Counted from the first letter of the stretch, positions 32,666 to 39,599 are shown. The stretch is 40,142 nt of DNA from [Clostridium] leptum DSM 753 (GCA_000154345.1 DS480336.1:1-40142), one strand, 5' to 3'. Program-made: numbers and translations. Notes: a model not told the origin generated them from the sequence alone.

Positions 32666-33663
32666 CCCCTGATAACCCGAGTCTCTACGAGGTGTTGGGG
32701 ATACCACCACAGGCATCCCCAACACAGATCAAAGAGGCATGGCGCACCACCGCGAAAACGACCCACCCTGATGCCGGTGGCACCAACGAGGCCTTCACAA
32801 CCGCCCAGCACGCCTGGGAAGTGCTGTCTGATCCCGAACAGCGTGCTGCCTACGATGCCGCCCTATCGGGGGAGGACGCCTCTGACCAGGAGGCCCTTGA
32901 CGGCACTGTGGACGTCGACCCCCTCGCCGAGTGGCCTTGGTGTGTCCCCTTCCTCGAGGCCACCCCACGACTGCGCCACCCGTGCCCCGGCATAGTTGAG
33001 TCTGTCGTCGTGGCCGCCGCCGGGATCATGACCGGCATCGGCTGGCACGAGCTATTGAAATCACTTGTCGTGGCCCCGGGGTTCGTGGGGGCGTGGTGGG
33101 TGATTTCGGTTCCATTGGTCGTGGCAGTGACATGGCTCGGCGCGATCACGGGGATTTGCGCCATCATGGCCGGGCTCGTCTGGCTGGGATGGGGTCTGAT
33201 CGGTGGTGCGGCCTTGTGGGGACACCCGTGGGCTGTGGCCGTATTGGGAGCCGGATGGGTGGCCTGGGTAGCCGCCGCAGTGTGGTGGTGGCGCCGACGG
33301 ATGGCCTGGCCTGACCGCACCTGCCGGGCAGGAAACATGGTCGACATGCCCGAGGTTGACCCGCCATGGATGGAGCCGGTGGAACTGGTAGCAGAACTCA
33401 TCCCCTCCGTGCGGGCCATGTGGTCTCCTGACGGGCAAACGGTGGCTGTAGTAGCCGGTCGGCGGGTAGCAACCTTAGGGATGCCGATGCGAGGGTGGCG
33501 TGGCATCGATATGCGGGGCTGGAACCCGATCGGTGCCGACACCGCGTGGATCGTTGACCAGATAGGCGGCTGGCTGGCCGACCAAGACAAACCGCTCACC
33601 ATCGACGGGCGCATCTTGTTCGAGACCTGGGACAGGCTACAGACAGTTCGTCCTCACAGCTGA
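32662..33663 (+). CDS. Membrane-anchored J-domain protein (DnaJ-like)
   Basis: A 333-residue protein. Residues 5-72 form a J domain with the invariant HPD at 35-37 (TTHPDAGG) and SDPEQRAAYD, so it can probably stimulate a Hsp70 ATPase. It lacks the Gly-rich and zinc-finger regions of DnaJ. A hydrophobic region follows (about 112-215) with three or four membrane segments, then a C-terminal domain of about 110 residues. It is the last gene of the Tad operon (ATG overlaps the preceding stop) and may help assemble or clear membrane pilus components. The last 30 codons are duplicated, with divergence, at 35848-35942. Confidence 0.75.
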   Translation: MTPDNPSLYEVLGIPPQASPTQIKEAWRTTAKTTHPDAGGTNEAFTTAQHAWEVLSDPEQRAAYDAALSGEDASDQEALDGTVDVDPLAEWPWCVPFLEATPRLRHPCPGIVESVVVAAAGIMTGIGWHELLKSLVVAPGFVGAWWVISVPLVVAVTWLGAITGICAIMAGLVWLGWGLIGGAALWGHPWAVAVLGAGWVAWVAAAVWWWRRRMAWPDRTCRAGNMVDMPEVDPPWMEPVELVAELIPSVRAMWSPDGQTVAVVAGRRVATLGMPMRGWRGIDMRGWNPIGADTAWIVDQIGGWLADQDKPLTIDGRILFETWDRLQTVRPHS

Positions 33664-33725
33664 GAAAAATTTTGGGTCCGCCCTGCATATCGGGGCCTCT
33701 TCATACCTTCAAAAGTGTGAAGGGA
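33664..33725 (+). promoter_or_regulatory. Repeated regulatory element, copy E
   Basis: Behind the J-protein stop: AAAAATTTT, TCCGCCCTGCATATCGG (33677-33693) and CCTTCA...TGAAGG (33706-33723). The order and orientation relative to the next gene match copies A-D. About 150 bases from the stop onward can be aligned by eye with copy F. It precedes the antitoxin gene. Confidence 0.65.
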
Positions 33726-33818
33726 ATACAGACTCTTCGACTGGAATTAAAATGGTATATGGCGTGTCCGGTCCGCACCCAGCTCCACGATGCGCCATAG
33801 GGGAGCCATAACTTCACC

Positions 33819-33830
33819 AATCGTATACGA
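33819..33830. promoter_or_regulatory. Palindrome at the antitoxin start
   Basis: ATCGTATACGAT is a perfect 12-bp palindrome ending one base before the ATG at 33832. RHH antitoxins commonly bind such short palindromes to repress their own operon, so this is a likely autoregulatory site. Confidence 0.55.
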
Positions 33831-33831
33831 T

Positions 33832-34098
33832 ATGAGTGTGGGTGAGCATCTACCGGTGGCCGACAGTCAGATACAAGCATGGGCGGATGAAGCAGAAGCT
33901 GATTATGACCTCAGCATGCTTCCGCCGTCTCGACGTGGTCGCCCACCGGTGGGGAGGGGCCCGGGCACTGTGGTCCCTGTGCGCTTCGACGCGGACACTC
34001 TCAAGGCGTTGTCACAACGAGCCCATGACGAAGGATTGACCACGCGTTCTGACGCGATCCGTGCTGCGGTTAACCAGTGGCTCGGCCTCGGCTCGTAA
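33832..34098 (+). CDS. RHH-type antitoxin-like protein
   Basis: An 88-residue protein. The N-terminal half is acidic (ADEAEADYDLS) with a RRGRPPVGRGPGT hinge; the C-terminal half is a ribbon-helix-helix: strand TVVPVRFD, then TLKALSQRAHDEG and SDAIRAAVNQWLG. This layout, GRP-containing hinge then RHH, is common in actinobacterial antitoxins. The following, overlapping frame is a broken toxin-like gene (34061-34331), which supports a toxin-antitoxin pair. The start is uncertain: ATG 33832 gives the usual length but has no clear ribosome binding site; ATG 33790 would add 14 residues. It lies behind repeated element copy E. Confidence 0.65.
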   Translation: MSVGEHLPVADSQIQAWADEAEADYDLSMLPPSRRGRPPVGRGPGTVVPVRFDADTLKALSQRAHDEGLTTRSDAIRAAVNQWLGLGS

Positions 34099-34331
34099 AC
34101 ATTATCGGCGCGACAACCTTACTGATGAGGCTGTTGGTTACGCCGTAGAGCACATCTTGTACTCGTGGGCGCTCGACGATGCTGATGATCCTCGTTGCTG
34201 GATGATGATTCGGTGTTGACCCAGCTGGCCTCCTCATGGAGCTAGTTATCCTCATCTACGACGATGGCTATGAACTCCTGATCCACGCCATGAAAGCCCG
34301 CCCTCAGTATCTGAGCTACTTCGCTATCTAG
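34061..34331 (+). pseudogene. Frameshifted toxin-like gene
   Basis: From the GTG at 34061, one frame reads ARKHYRRDNLTDEAVGYAVE, HILYSWALDDADDPRCWMMI and then hits a stop; skipping the C at 34211 continues GVDPAGLLMELVILIYDDGY, ELLIHAMKARPQYLSYFAI to TAG at 34331. From memory the whole matches a family of small actinobacterial toxins found next to RHH antitoxins, with the characteristic end (hydrophobic strand, DDG, IHAMKAR..Y); I cannot name the family with certainty. A one-base insertion has therefore probably silenced the toxin, or there is a sequencing error. The antitoxin looks intact. Its first bases overlap the end of the antitoxin gene. Confidence 0.68.
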
Positions 34332-34681
34332 TGTTGTTGGGCGAGTTGAACTCAACTTTTCTCCGACGCAAGCGCCAATAAAAGGCTGATCCATCCGAAT
34401 ACCACCAAACACGGCTGAAGTGTGGAACAGATTCAGCAAGACAGGGTGCGGTGCTCGGGTGCGTTGGGGAGATGAGGATATTCAGGCTTCTGGCGGGATG
34501 TGGCTTGATGACGTCCAGGATCACCGGTTCGGTTTTGAAGGTGCCTTGCATTAATGTCGACAGGGTCGTACGACTCGAGGACTGGATCGACCAGCCCATT
34601 GCGTCTGAAGAACTTCATCCACCCCGGTGGAGCTCCGGCCGCGTACTGGTGCAACGGATCATTAGCATGGGTAGCGTGAGT
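34332..34681. other. Gene-poor junction upstream of the NUDIX-LOG gene
   Basis: About 350 bases, less GC-rich than neighbouring genes by eye. Both strands have open stretches, but none shows a convincing start, ribosome binding site or protein-like composition. This may be relic coding DNA carried in with the cargo. Confidence 0.45.
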
Positions 34682-35641
34682 ATGCCTTCGATCGTGGTCA
34701 GTGCTGTCATCATCCAAGATTCTGACGGGCGGCTTCTCACTGTCCGTAAACGAGGCGCCGAGGCATTCATGCTGCCAGGCGGCAAGCCGGAGCCCGGCGA
34801 GGACTCGCGTCAGGCAGTAGTCCGGGAAGTGCACGAAGAGCTCGGCGTCGCATTGTCTTCCGACGACCTGCGTCGGGTGGGAGTGTTCACCACGCGAGCA
34901 GCGAATGAGGCCGGCCATCAGGTGGTGGCGACGATTTTCACCCACACCCCGGTTGCGGTGAGTGAGCCAGCTGCTGAGATCGAGCAGATTCGTTGGCTCG
35001 ATTGGAGTGTCGACGCCCTGCCTGATGACCTGGCCCCGCTGCTGGTCGAGGCAGTCATCCCGTGGCTGCGGCGCCGTATCCGGTCGGTCGCTGTATTCAC
35101 GGGTGCGAAGGATGGAACCGACCCTCATTATCGTGTCGAAGCAACCGCCTTGGGCCGGGGTCTCGCACACGCCGGGATCACCCTGGTTTATGGCGGCGGG
35201 AAGGTCGGGATGATGGGTGCTGTTGCTGATGCGGCCCTCGCTGCTGGCGGCGCTGTGATCGGAGTGATGCCGCAGCACTTGGTGGACGGGGAGATCGCCC
35301 ATCTTAGTCTGACTCACCTCGAGGTAGTGCGGACTATGCATGAGCGCAAGCAGCGGATGAGTGACCTAGCTGACGCGTTCGTCGCGCTACCCGGCGGCGG
35401 CGGAACCCTTGACGAGCTATTCGAAGCATGGACATGGCAGCAGCTCGGTGTACACAGCAAACCCGTGGCCTTGTACGACTCGACCTTCTGGGCACCGCTG
35501 ACCGCGCTACTCAACCACATGACCATCGAAGGCTTCATCCGCCCTGAGGACCGCGCCTCGCTCGTGATCGCCGATACCATACATCAGCTGATGGCCGATC
35601 TTGAGGGATGGACCCCACCACCACCGAAGTGGCGCTCGTGA
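34682..35641 (+). CDS. NUDIX hydrolase fused to LOG-family nucleotide hydrolase
   Basis: A 319-residue two-domain protein. Residues 1-130: NUDIX domain with a complete box (34-56: G-x5-E-x7-REVHEELGV), which hydrolyses nucleoside diphosphate-linked substrates. Residues about 135-315: LOG domain (TIGR00730 type) with YGGGKVGMMG (170-179), ERKQRM (221-226) and PGGGGTLDE (237-245), which cleaves the base from nucleoside 5'-monophosphates as in cytokinin-activating enzymes. Together the halves could turn a nucleoside diphosphate derivative into a monophosphate and then a free base; substrates are unknown. The ATG at 34667 is an alternative start. It stands alone in the cargo segment, without strong ribosome binding site. 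Confidence 0.85.
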   Translation: MPSIVVSAVIIQDSDGRLLTVRKRGAEAFMLPGGKPEPGEDSRQAVVREVHEELGVALSSDDLRRVGVFTTRAANEAGHQVVATIFTHTPVAVSEPAAEIEQIRWLDWSVDALPDDLAPLLVEAVIPWLRRRIRSVAVFTGAKDGTDPHYRVEATALGRGLAHAGITLVYGGGKVGMMGAVADAALAAGGAVIGVMPQHLVDGEIAHLSLTHLEVVRTMHERKQRMSDLADAFVALPGGGGTLDELFEAWTWQQLGVHSKPVALYDSTFWAPLTALLNHMTIEGFIRPEDRASLVIADTIHQLMADLEGWTPPPPKWRS

Positions 35642-35768
35642 CATAGAACAAATGATTCTGACTATGGCTCATTGACATCTGCGCAGCGGCTACTAGCTCC
35701 ATTGACTTCAAATCGGGCCTTGGCCGAGGCTCGGTTCAGGTGGCCCGGAATGGATCCCCACAAATTGA
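35642..35768. other. Short intergenic segment
   Basis: Between the NUDIX-LOG stop and the J-protein tail fragment. No convincing gene or structure. Confidence 0.4.
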
Positions 35769-35942
35769 ATGCTCATGATCGAGGTGATGAACGCCCACTC
35801 TATTGTCCTACGCCCGGTTGTATCCAGCGAGCAATTGAAGGTGCTGCGCCTGTTGGTCGACCAGGCCGAGCCACTCACTATTGACGGGAAAGTCCTGTTC
35901 GAGACCTGGGACGGGCTGCAGGCAGCCCGTCCTCACAGCTGA
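35769..35942 (+). pseudogene. Diverged fragment of a J-protein C-terminus
   Basis: A 57-codon frame whose last 30 codons (LVDQAEPLTIDGKVLFETWD, GLQAARPHS) match the end of the J-domain protein at 33663 (WLADQDKPLTIDGRILFETW, DRLQTVRPHS), about 80 percent identical in DNA over 95 bases by hand alignment. The stop and the following AGAAAAA-TTTTGGG sequence also match. Residues before that do not match and no J domain is present. It looks like the remains of a second J-protein gene that ended the ancestral operon here. Confidence 0.65.
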
Positions 35943-36008
35943 GAAAAAATTTTGGGGGCCGTTCCGCACATCGCGGCTCTCTTTCACACCTTCAAGGGTA
36001 TGAAGGAA
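35943..36008 (+). promoter_or_regulatory. Repeated regulatory element, copy F
   Basis: AAAAAATTTT directly after the J-tail stop, CCGCACATCGCGG (35964-35976) and CCTTCA...TGAAGG (35989-36006). The closest plus-strand match to the consensus seen in copies A-D. It precedes the RHH gene at 36094 and so the replication operon. Confidence 0.68.
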
Positions 36009-36066
36009 GTACAGACACCAAACCGAGCTGAGAACTGTGCAGTACGGTATGTTGAGCCGCATATCA

Positions 36067-36086
36067 CCCATCGGATGGGCCATAAT
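36067..36086 (+). promoter_or_regulatory. Dyad and -10-like box before the RHH gene
   Basis: CCCATC-G-GATGGG (36067-36079) is a perfect inverted repeat, followed at once by CATAAT (36081-36086). The CATAAT ends seven bases before the ATG at 36094, the distance expected for a leaderless actinobacterial transcript. No Shine-Dalgarno sequence is present, which fits. The dyad is then placed to be an operator. Confidence 0.5.
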
Positions 36087-36093
36087 GATCTCT

Positions 36094-36438
36094 ATGAGGT
36101 CTCCCCGCAAGCCATACCAGAAGATCCGTCGCGGCCCGAAGCCACGCTGCGAAGAGCCCGTCAGGTCCTTGACGTGTTATGTGCCTCAGTCTCTGATAGA
36201 TCCGATCGACGAGATGGCGTGGCAGTTGGAGATTTCGAAGTCCGATCTCGTGGGGTGGTCGGCTTTGTGCACCCTCAATGTGGTGCGCAGGGACCGAGGC
36301 GAGGACCCCATACCGATCCCGGAGTATCTGGACAAGGCCGTGCTCACTGCGTTGTATCCCGATGGGTTGCCCTTCGACGAGGACACCGAGGAGCCGGGCG
36401 AGAATGCCGGGCAGGAGGAGCTTGCGATGACTGGATGA
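36094..36438 (+). CDS. RHH-like DNA-binding protein upstream of rep
   Basis: A 114-residue protein with a basic N-terminus (SPRKPYQKIRRGPKPR), an RHH-like core at about 24-62 (VRSLTCYVPQSLIDPIDEMAW and SKSDLVGWSALCTLNV) and an acidic tail. It probably binds DNA as a dimer, possibly at the 36067 dyad, and may set rep expression. The frame remains open upstream to 36037, but ATG 36094 sits properly behind the CATAAT box and gives the basic N-terminus. It is the first gene after element copy F and lies about 280 bases upstream of the rep leader. Confidence 0.6.
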   Translation: MRSPRKPYQKIRRGPKPRCEEPVRSLTCYVPQSLIDPIDEMAWQLEISKSDLVGWSALCTLNVVRRDRGEDPIPIPEYLDKAVLTALYPDGLPFDEDTEEPGENAGQEELAMTG

Positions 36439-36716
36439 GCCCGAACATGGTTGAAGGCCGCCCCGCCAGGCGACCTTCAATCAATGGTTTCGGTTGTCAG
36501 CTGCAGCCACCCTTGCCAGGTGCTGTGGTTCTTCTCCAGAGGAGGAGGGACCGCCATGAAGACCCAGAAGATCTAGAAGATCCAAAAGAACCGGTTTCGG
36601 CTGTTGCTTCGGTCTTCATGGTAGCTGATAGCCCGCGTCGTTGGAAGTGCGACGACGCCGATCCTCATCGGTATCGCACCCTGTTCCAGGGTCGAGAATG
36701 TGAAGGATTAACAACC
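36439..36716. other. Leader region of the replication operon
   Basis: No solid gene. A strong AGGAGG at about 36540 precedes a six-codon frame (MKTQKI), and a 45-codon frame from ATG 36619 runs in the same frame into the rep leader peptide. TTGAAGG...CCTTCAA (about 36452 and 36474) is an inverted repeat separated by some 15 bases and could form a stem. Such short translated leaders and stems are common where plasmid replication is controlled at the RNA level. Confidence 0.45.
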
Positions 36717-36755
36717 ATGACAAGTCATGAGACGCCCTCCCGGAGGGCGTCATGA
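36717..36755 (+). CDS. 12-residue rep leader peptide
   Basis: MTSHETPSRRAS, with GAAGGA nine bases before its ATG. Its stop codon overlaps the rep start (ATGA, 36752-36755), and its codons run through the hairpin at 36731-36751, so translating ribosomes would melt the stem that hides the rep ribosome binding site. This is the design of translationally coupled rep control. The peptide itself need not have a function. A longer form beginning at 36619 is possible. Confidence 0.6.
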   Translation: MTSHETPSRRAS

Positions 36756-36756
36756 C
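36724..36756 (+). promoter_or_regulatory. Hairpin covering the rep ribosome binding site and start
   Basis: GACGCCCTCC (36731-36740) and GGAGGGCGTC (36742-36751) are perfect inverted copies around one central base; an outer GTCAT/ATGAC pair extends the stem with a two-base bulge. GGAGGG, the rep Shine-Dalgarno, is in the 3' arm and the ATG (36752) is at its foot. Confidence 0.75.
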
Positions 36757-38329
36757 CGCTTTAATTCAAGCTCTGCCGACAGCTGAACTGTCTGCTGGAC
36801 CTGGTGCTAGCAGTCCAGCTAGACCCTCTGCTGAGGGCTTCATCAAGATTCATCACGACCTTATTAGTGCGGGCGTGTCGGGTAACGCGATGGCGTTGTT
36901 CGTCGCGTTACGTAACCAGCCCGGCTGTGATCAGTGGACCCGTCACTCGTACCTGCGGCTAGCCCAATGGTGCGGCTGGGATGGGCTGTCGGAGGCGGCG
37001 GGCTGTAAGCGGGTGCAGCGGGCCGCTGCTGAGCTCGCTAGCGGTGGTTGGCTGGAATCGCGGGTCGGCCATGATCGTCGCACCGCTAAGACGCTGGTGT
37101 GGCATCGGTTGACCAGCCCCGACACCGACCGCTGGGAGCAATTGCCGCGGATTGTGTGGGCGAGGATCTGCCAGATCGCCGGGGAGACGTCGGGAGAGTG
37201 GGTGAGGCATTGGCTGGTGTGGCGGATGCTGGCCGGTCGTACTGGTGTGGCTCAGGCCCCTATGTCCATCGTGGCTCGGTTCCTGGGCTGTTCTTCGCGC
37301 CAGGTCTCTCATATCCGTGGGGCTCTCGTTGATGCCGGTCTGCTCGGCTGTGACGAGGTCTCGGGGGCGGCGAGCCGGGTGTGGTTCCCCTCGATGGCCG
37401 AGGAGTGTGCAGCGGATCGTGAGGTGGTCGATGGGGCCGTCGTCGATGCTGAGGTGGGCTCTGGTGAAGGTGTCGAGGAGGGCGGGGAACCCCTGTCGAT
37501 TTTGTCCACCCACCCCTGTCGATTTTGTCCACCCACCCCTGTCGATTTTGTCCGCCAAGTATTAGACAAACCATTAGACAGTGAATTAGACCCTGGGTCG
37601 CGTCAGCGTGTTAGCTCACCAACGCGCGCGCGCGCGGCGGCCGAGCCGCCGAAGCCAAAGAAACCCATACCACCAACGCCTGAACCAGCAGCCCCCGCTT
37701 CAGACAGTCCTGTGTCAGCGCACGCTGATGAGGCTGCCGAGTTGGCGTGGCGGTTCGTGGGGTGGTGTCCTCAGCTGGTAGGGGCACCGAAGAAGGTGCG
37801 TGGCCAGCTCCGTCAGCTGGTCGCTGCCGAGATCCGCCGGAATCCGGGCTGGCTGGATGCGCCAGCGTTGGAGGTTGTTGCCCAGCGGGTACGTGCTGAA
37901 GGTGCGCTGGGGGTCCAGCACTGCGAGATTGTGCGAGCCGAGCTGCACGGGGTGATCGCCGACCGCAAGGCCGCCCCCGCCCGCCCCGACGCCCTGCACG
38001 CGCGGGAGCCCAAGTGGTGGGACGACGTGTACTACGAAGGAAACACAACCGTGTGGACGTACGACTCTGACGAAACCAGTGACGACGACGAGGCGTGGAA
38101 CCGGTCGCAGGTATGTCATGTTGCTGAGCGTGACGACATGGCTGGCGGGATTGCTACCAACCTGCTGGCCTCCCACGCTGATGATCCGATGGCCTGGCTG
38201 ACTCGCCGTCAAACCATGCTGATGGCTCGTTTCCCCCACGCCCAGAACGAGGTCACCGCGATGTGCCAAATCGTGCGCACCGCCCTGGAGGCCGACCTGG
38301 CCGCCGGAACCCGGTGGGAGGACCGATGA
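36752..38329 (+). CDS. Probable plasmid replication initiator (Rep)
   Basis: A 525-residue protein. The N-terminal part (about 27-115) looks like a winged helix (FIKIHHDLISAGVSGNAMAL, then CKRVQRAAAELASGGWLESR), a second follows at about 130-210 (APMSIVARFLGCSSRQVSHI), then a low-complexity linker whose DNA holds the iteron-like repeats at 37489-37591, then a helical C-terminal region of about 200 residues. Twin winged helices plus repeats inside the gene are typical of theta-type initiators that bind an origin within their own reading frame. No catalytic nicking motif is seen. I cannot assign a named Rep family. The ATG overlaps the leader peptide stop. Confidence 0.65.
   Translation: MTALIQALPTAELSAGPGASSPARPSAEGFIKIHHDLISAGVSGNAMALFVALRNQPGCDQWTRHSYLRLAQWCGWDGLSEAAGCKRVQRAAAELASGGWLESRVGHDRRTAKTLVWHRLTSPDTDRWEQLPRIVWARICQIAGETSGEWVRHWLVWRMLAGRTGVAQAPMSIVARFLGCSSRQVSHIRGALVDAGLLGCDEVSGAASRVWFPSMAEECAADREVVDGAVVDAEVGSGEGVEEGGEPLSILSTHPCRFCPPTPVDFVRQVLDKPLDSELDPGSRQRVSSPTRARAAAEPPKPKKPIPPTPEPAAPASDSPVSAHADEAAELAWRFVGWCPQLVGAPKKVRGQLRQLVAAEIRRNPGWLDAPALEVVAQRVRAEGALGVQHCEIVRAELHGVIADRKAAPARPDALHAREPKWWDDVYYEGNTTVWTYDSDETSDDDEAWNRSQVCHVAERDDMAGGIATNLLASHADDPMAWLTRRQTMLMARFPHAQNEVTAMCQIVRTALEADLAAGTRWEDR
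37489..37557 (+). repeat. Three 23-bp iteron-like repeats inside rep
   Basis: Units begin at 37489, 37512 and 37535 and share ACCCCTGTCGATTTTGTCC; only the last bases of the third differ. As 23 is not a multiple of three, each copy is translated in a different frame (LSILST, CRFCPP, VDFV), so conservation is at the DNA level, as expected for initiator binding sites. Confidence 0.85.
37561..37591 (+). repeat. Three 12-bp AT-rich repeats next to the iterons
   Basis: ATTAGAC occurs at 37561, 37573 and 37585, exactly 12 bases apart, encoding an L-D-x-x pattern with three TTA codons, rare in this GC-rich DNA. An AT-rich repeated block beside iterons is the usual design of a DNA unwinding element. 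Confidence 0.75.
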
Positions 38330-39084
38330 GGGCGCTACGTCGAAAGATCATGGTCGTGGTGGCTGTGTTCACCGTCGCGGTAGCGGGGCTGGCGTTGGCC
38401 AGGTCGTTGCCGTTTGCCGACAGGTCTCAGCCGCCGACGACCAGAAATGCCACCCAGGCGGCCGCAACCGGTGCGGGGGCTGCGGCGGGCGCGCTCAACC
38501 GTCTGCCAGTCAAAGGCAAAGCAGCGATGACCGGATACACCCGGACCCAATTCGGGCAGGCGTGGACCGATGACACCGACCGGGAGTTGACCCGCCCCTG
38601 GGGTCACAACGGATGCGACACCCGCGACGATGCCCTTGCCCGCGACCTGGTCGAGGCCCACCTGAAACCCGGATCACGATGCGTGGTCGTCTCCGGGCGC
38701 CTCCACGACCCCTACACCGGGTCCACACTCGCCTGGCGGCGCGGCCGGCACACCTCGACAACAGTCCAAATCGACCACGTCGTAGCCCTCGGGAACGCCT
38801 GGGTCACCGGGGCCCAACACCTCCCGGCACCGACGCGGCGCGCTCTTGCGAACGACCCACTGAACCTGGTGGCCGTCGACGGGCCTGCCAACGAAGCTAA
38901 ACGCGACGGGGACGCAGCCACCTGGCTACCGCCTAACAAGGCCTACCGGTGCGACTACGTGGCCCGCCAGATCGCAGTCAAAACGAAATACCAGCTATGG
39001 GTCACCCCCGCAGAAAAAACCGCTATGGCGCGGGTACTAGACCGCTGTCCAGCCCAGACACTTCCTACCGGAGCCCCACGATGA
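38326..39084 (+). CDS. Secreted or anchored HNH nuclease (DUF1524-like)
   Basis: A 252-residue protein with an N-terminal signal or anchor (about 8-28), a Ala/Thr linker, and an HNH-type domain at about 65-245. The core is VQIDHVVALGNAW (D150, H151, N157), followed by NDPLNLVAVDGPANEAKRDG (N180, N189, K192) and CDYVARQIAVKTKY, as in the GNAW-type extracellular HNH nucleases common in actinobacteria. It likely acts on DNA outside the membrane, in nutrient use, competition or entry of DNA; the substrate is uncertain. The ATG overlaps the rep stop, an unusual partner for a rep gene. Confidence 0.78.
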   Translation: MRALRRKIMVVVAVFTVAVAGLALARSLPFADRSQPPTTRNATQAAATGAGAAAGALNRLPVKGKAAMTGYTRTQFGQAWTDDTDRELTRPWGHNGCDTRDDALARDLVEAHLKPGSRCVVVSGRLHDPYTGSTLAWRRGRHTSTTVQIDHVVALGNAWVTGAQHLPAPTRRALANDPLNLVAVDGPANEAKRDGDAATWLPPNKAYRCDYVARQIAVKTKYQLWVTPAEKTAMARVLDRCPAQTLPTGAPR

Positions 39085-39599
39085 CCACCCATTGGATCCC
39101 CGAACAACTCCTAGAACCCGGAGTCGGAGTCATCCTCGACACCGAAACCACCGACCTGGACGGGCGCATCATCGAAATATCGATCATTGACGCAGCCACC
39201 GGGACGGTCCTGATGGACCAACTCATCAACCCCCAAGGAGCCCCGATCTGCGCCGAGGCCCGCACCGTCCACCACATCAGCCCCGACGATCTCGCGACAG
39301 CCCCCACGTTCACCCAGGTGCGGCCCCGGCTGGAGGATGTGGTGGCCGATCGGGTGGTCATGGCCTGGAACGCCCCGTTCGACCGGGAGCGAATCGAAGC
39401 GGAATATGCCCTAGCGGGCCTGGATGCTCCGGCGTGGCCGTGGTGCTGCCTGATGCGTTTAGAGGCGTCCGTGATGGGGTGCCAGTGGCGTCGACTAGAC
39501 GGACCCCACCGGGGCCTTGGTGATGTGATCGCCGCCCGCCGCCGGCTTATAGCGTTACAAGAGATGCGGGTCGCCAGGATGACGAGTGAGGGGCAATAA
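39081..39599 (+). CDS. DnaQ-like 3'-5' exonuclease (DEDDh type)
   Basis: A 172-residue protein with the exonuclease motifs of the DnaQ/epsilon family: LDTETT (D20, E22), a second motif around AWNAPFDRERIE with its Asp, and HRGLGDV near residue 147 with H and D of motif III. It degrades single-stranded or mismatched 3' ends in the cytosol and may proofread or process plasmid DNA. The ATG overlaps the HNH nuclease stop, so rep, HNH and exonuclease form one operon. Confidence 0.82.
   Translation: MTTHWIPEQLLEPGVGVILDTETTDLDGRIIEISIIDAATGTVLMDQLINPQGAPICAEARTVHHISPDDLATAPTFTQVRPRLEDVVADRVVMAWNAPFDRERIEAEYALAGLDAPAWPWCCLMRLEASVMGCQWRRLDGPHRGLGDVIAARRRLIALQEMRVARMTSEGQ

Noticed and set aside
34332..34681. 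Possible transposase relic on the minus strand
   Set aside because: No DDE or HTH motif, no terminal inverted repeats or target duplication could be seen.
34433..35341. A 302-codon minus-strand frame opposite NUDIX-LOG
   Set aside because: The plus strand carries complete NUDIX and LOG motifs; the minus frame has no recognisable domain.
35952..36755. A 267-codon plus-strand frame across element F and the RHH gene
   Set aside because: Only its last codons, the rep leader, have a plausible start; the body is in a different frame from the RHH protein and is Arg/Gly-rich.
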